Source: Capsaspora owczarzaki ATCC 30864 (taxonomy: Eukaryota > Opisthokonta > Filasterea). From it: a DNA stretch of 64,000 nt. Where the stretch lies: assembly GCF_000151315.2 (NCBI RefSeq), contig NW_011887296.1:233657-297656 (forward strand). Reading direction: 5' to 3'. Numbering within the stretch: the stretch's first letter is position 1; each line of letters begins with the position of its first letter. The notes beneath the pieces are model-generated. The model saw only the letters and a list, made by a program, of their open reading frames with translations, did no database searches and was not told where the DNA came from. A program made the translations under genes and the position numbers. This document shows positions 62,566-64,000 of this stretch, piece after piece.

Positions 62566-63544
62566 TCTAGAGGGAAACTTGTTCAAAGTAGAAAAAAAAA
62601 AAAAGAAATAAAAAAAAAAGAGATCGGAGAGTTGTTTTTTTCAAAAGGGGAGAAAAAGCTCTTCTTGCAACAACGCGCCAGCGCGTAAACAACGTTGAGT
62701 CGCAAGCCTTAAAGGTGGAGAGTGTCGAGTAAGAGACGAGCACAGGGGACGTGGAGGACGGAACAAGTTTGAAAAAAAAAAAGGCACAAGCGACAAAGAC
62801 ACGCTGGTTTTTTTTTTTTCAAAAAACAAAAAGAAAAAAATAACAAATTAAAATTAAAAAAAAAAAAAGAATGATTAATGTTTTTGTGTCTAGAAGGTTC
62901 GATTAGGCAAGATCTAAAAATCACAAAAATAAAAAAAATAAAAAATAAAAACCGCAAAAAAGCAAAAAAACAAAAACACAAAAAGTGCCTGTTTAGTAGG
63001 TTTTGTTGTATAGAACACCATTACGAAATCTACTAAACCCGCAAAGAAAAAAAAACAATGAAATTTTTTTCCAAAAATTAAAAAACAAAACACCACCAAA
63101 AATACATAATTTACTGAAAAATCCGTCTTGGGTAGAAAACACGCCGCTTGCAAAAAAAAATCCGTAACCTTTTATTTTGGGTTAAAACAGGCATTTGATA
63201 CGTGATGTTTGTAGTGCCGTTTATTTTGCACTTCAGAACATGAGCCTCCCTATTTTGGACGAGGACTATCTTTTTTTTTTTAAACTTCGTGGTTTTTTTT
63301 TTCTCTTTTTTTTTTTTTTCGTTTCCTTTGTTTTTTTTTTTTGCTCGTCTCTTGGGTCGCTCTCTCCCCCGACCGTCCTCTGCTCTGATACTTGAATAGC
63401 ACGCGCTGGTCACGTTCTGTTCCTCTTGTGCCCGAGTAGTCTCCCTCAACTAGCAAAGCCACTTCTGTGTCCAACATCAAGCGGCTTTTTTTTTTTTGTT
63501 TTTTCATTTTTTTTTCTTTTCGAAAAACAAAAAACTCCAAAACA
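62566..63544. promoter_or_regulatory. Shared region between divergent DD3-3 genes
   Basis: About 980 bases, very rich in A runs in the first part and T runs in the last 250 bases. Both start codons sit right next to such tracts. Presumably carries both promoters; no named motif seen. Confidence 0.5.
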
Positions 63545-63697
63545 ATGCGCTCTGCGATTGCCTCCGCGCTCGTGTGCGCCCTCCTCGTCGTGTCCGTCTC
63601 GGCCGACTGCTACAACCACAACCCCCGTGGCTCCAACAACCGCTTGAACGAGCAGTCTGCTGAGCGCACCAACGGCAACCGCATGTTTGATTCACAG
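63545..63697 (+). CDS. DD3-3 family protein, first exon only (window edge)
   Basis: Exon 1 encodes 51 residues: signal peptide MRSAIASALVCALLVVSVSA, then DCYNHNPRGSNNRLNEQSAE and TNGNRMFDSQ, the same family start as the gene on the other side. A donor follows directly (CAG/GTTTG at 63698). In the neighbour the frame runs on without an intron at this point, so the two genes differ in intron position. The remaining window is T-rich intron; a GC-richer island (63775-63900) does not encode the expected continuation. The rest of the gene lies beyond 64000. Confidence 0.85.
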
Positions 63698-64000
63698 GTT
63701 TGTTATTTTTTTTTGGTTGATTGTGGTTTTTATTGTTTTTCTTGTTCTTTCTCTTTTTTTTTTTTTTTGTTCGTGTTGCTTGCGTCGCGCCTTCTCCTTT
63801 GCTGCTTCTGCCACTTGGCTGGCACGACGCGCATCACGACCATCTTGTTTTACGAATTGTCGAGGGATGCCAACTCCTGGCAGTTGCGCTTGGCCTTGAG
63901 AACTCGTTTTTTTTTTTTTTTTTGCTGAAGAAAAACCTACTTTTTTAAAAAAGCGTGTTTTTCTGTTTCTTTTTTATTTTATTGTTTCTTCCTTCCCCTT
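63698..64000 (+). other. First intron of the truncated DD3-3 gene
   Basis: Begins GTTTGTTATTT; several T runs. No acceptor followed by a DD3-3-like frame is seen before the end of the window. Confidence 0.6.

Overview
The window is nuclear DNA of a gene-dense unicellular eukaryote. Genes carry short GT-AG introns (about 50-340 nt, one of 958 nt), both strands are used, and intergenic DNA is rich in A and T runs and microsatellites. Gene content points to a holozoan or amoebozoan-like protist: an MTA-type (BAH-ELM2-SANT-GATA finger) chromatin protein, a ceramide kinase, two DD3-3 homologues, and a leucine-rich-repeat (LRR) receptor whose tail is packed with tyrosine motifs. I suspect a filasterean such as Capsaspora; this is inference from content, not a database match.

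Layout. 0-3.6 kb: 3' part of a PXA/PX/Nexin_C sorting nexin. 3.8-7.5 kb (minus): a secretory thioredoxin-like protein. 7.8 kb: tRNA-Thr(CGU). 8.7-20.5 kb: a head-to-tail array of an unrecognised 112-114 residue gene family. It includes three consecutive 1513-bp units of three genes each and is interrupted by two intact pogo/Tigger-like DNA transposons, one in a stop codon and one in the middle of a coding sequence. 21.3-22.8 kb: a polytopic membrane protein. 24.1 kb: a solitary family member. 25.5-29.2 kb (minus): ceramide kinase. 29.7-31.4 kb: a GPKOW/Spp2 splicing factor. 31.8-33.4 kb: a small secreted, possibly GPI-anchored protein. 35.0-38.0 kb: a type II membrane family-2 glycosyltransferase. 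38.3-42.3 kb (minus): a 17-exon LRR receptor. 43.7-46.7 kb (minus): an S9A prolyl-oligopeptidase-type enzyme. 47.0-50.0 kb: the MTA homologue. 50.4-51.6 kb (minus): two more family members and a decayed third. 52.8-57.9 kb: a 1702-residue single-exon membrane protein. 58.6-59.0 kb: a SAM-domain mini-protein. 59.8-64.0 kb: a divergent pair of DD3-3 genes, the second cut by the window edge.

Most neighbours look like unrelated housekeeping, chromatin and surface genes. The parts that work as a unit are the small-gene array with its shared compact promoter/poly(A) spacers, and the two transposons living inside it. The array and the tyrosine-motif receptor are the most novel elements.
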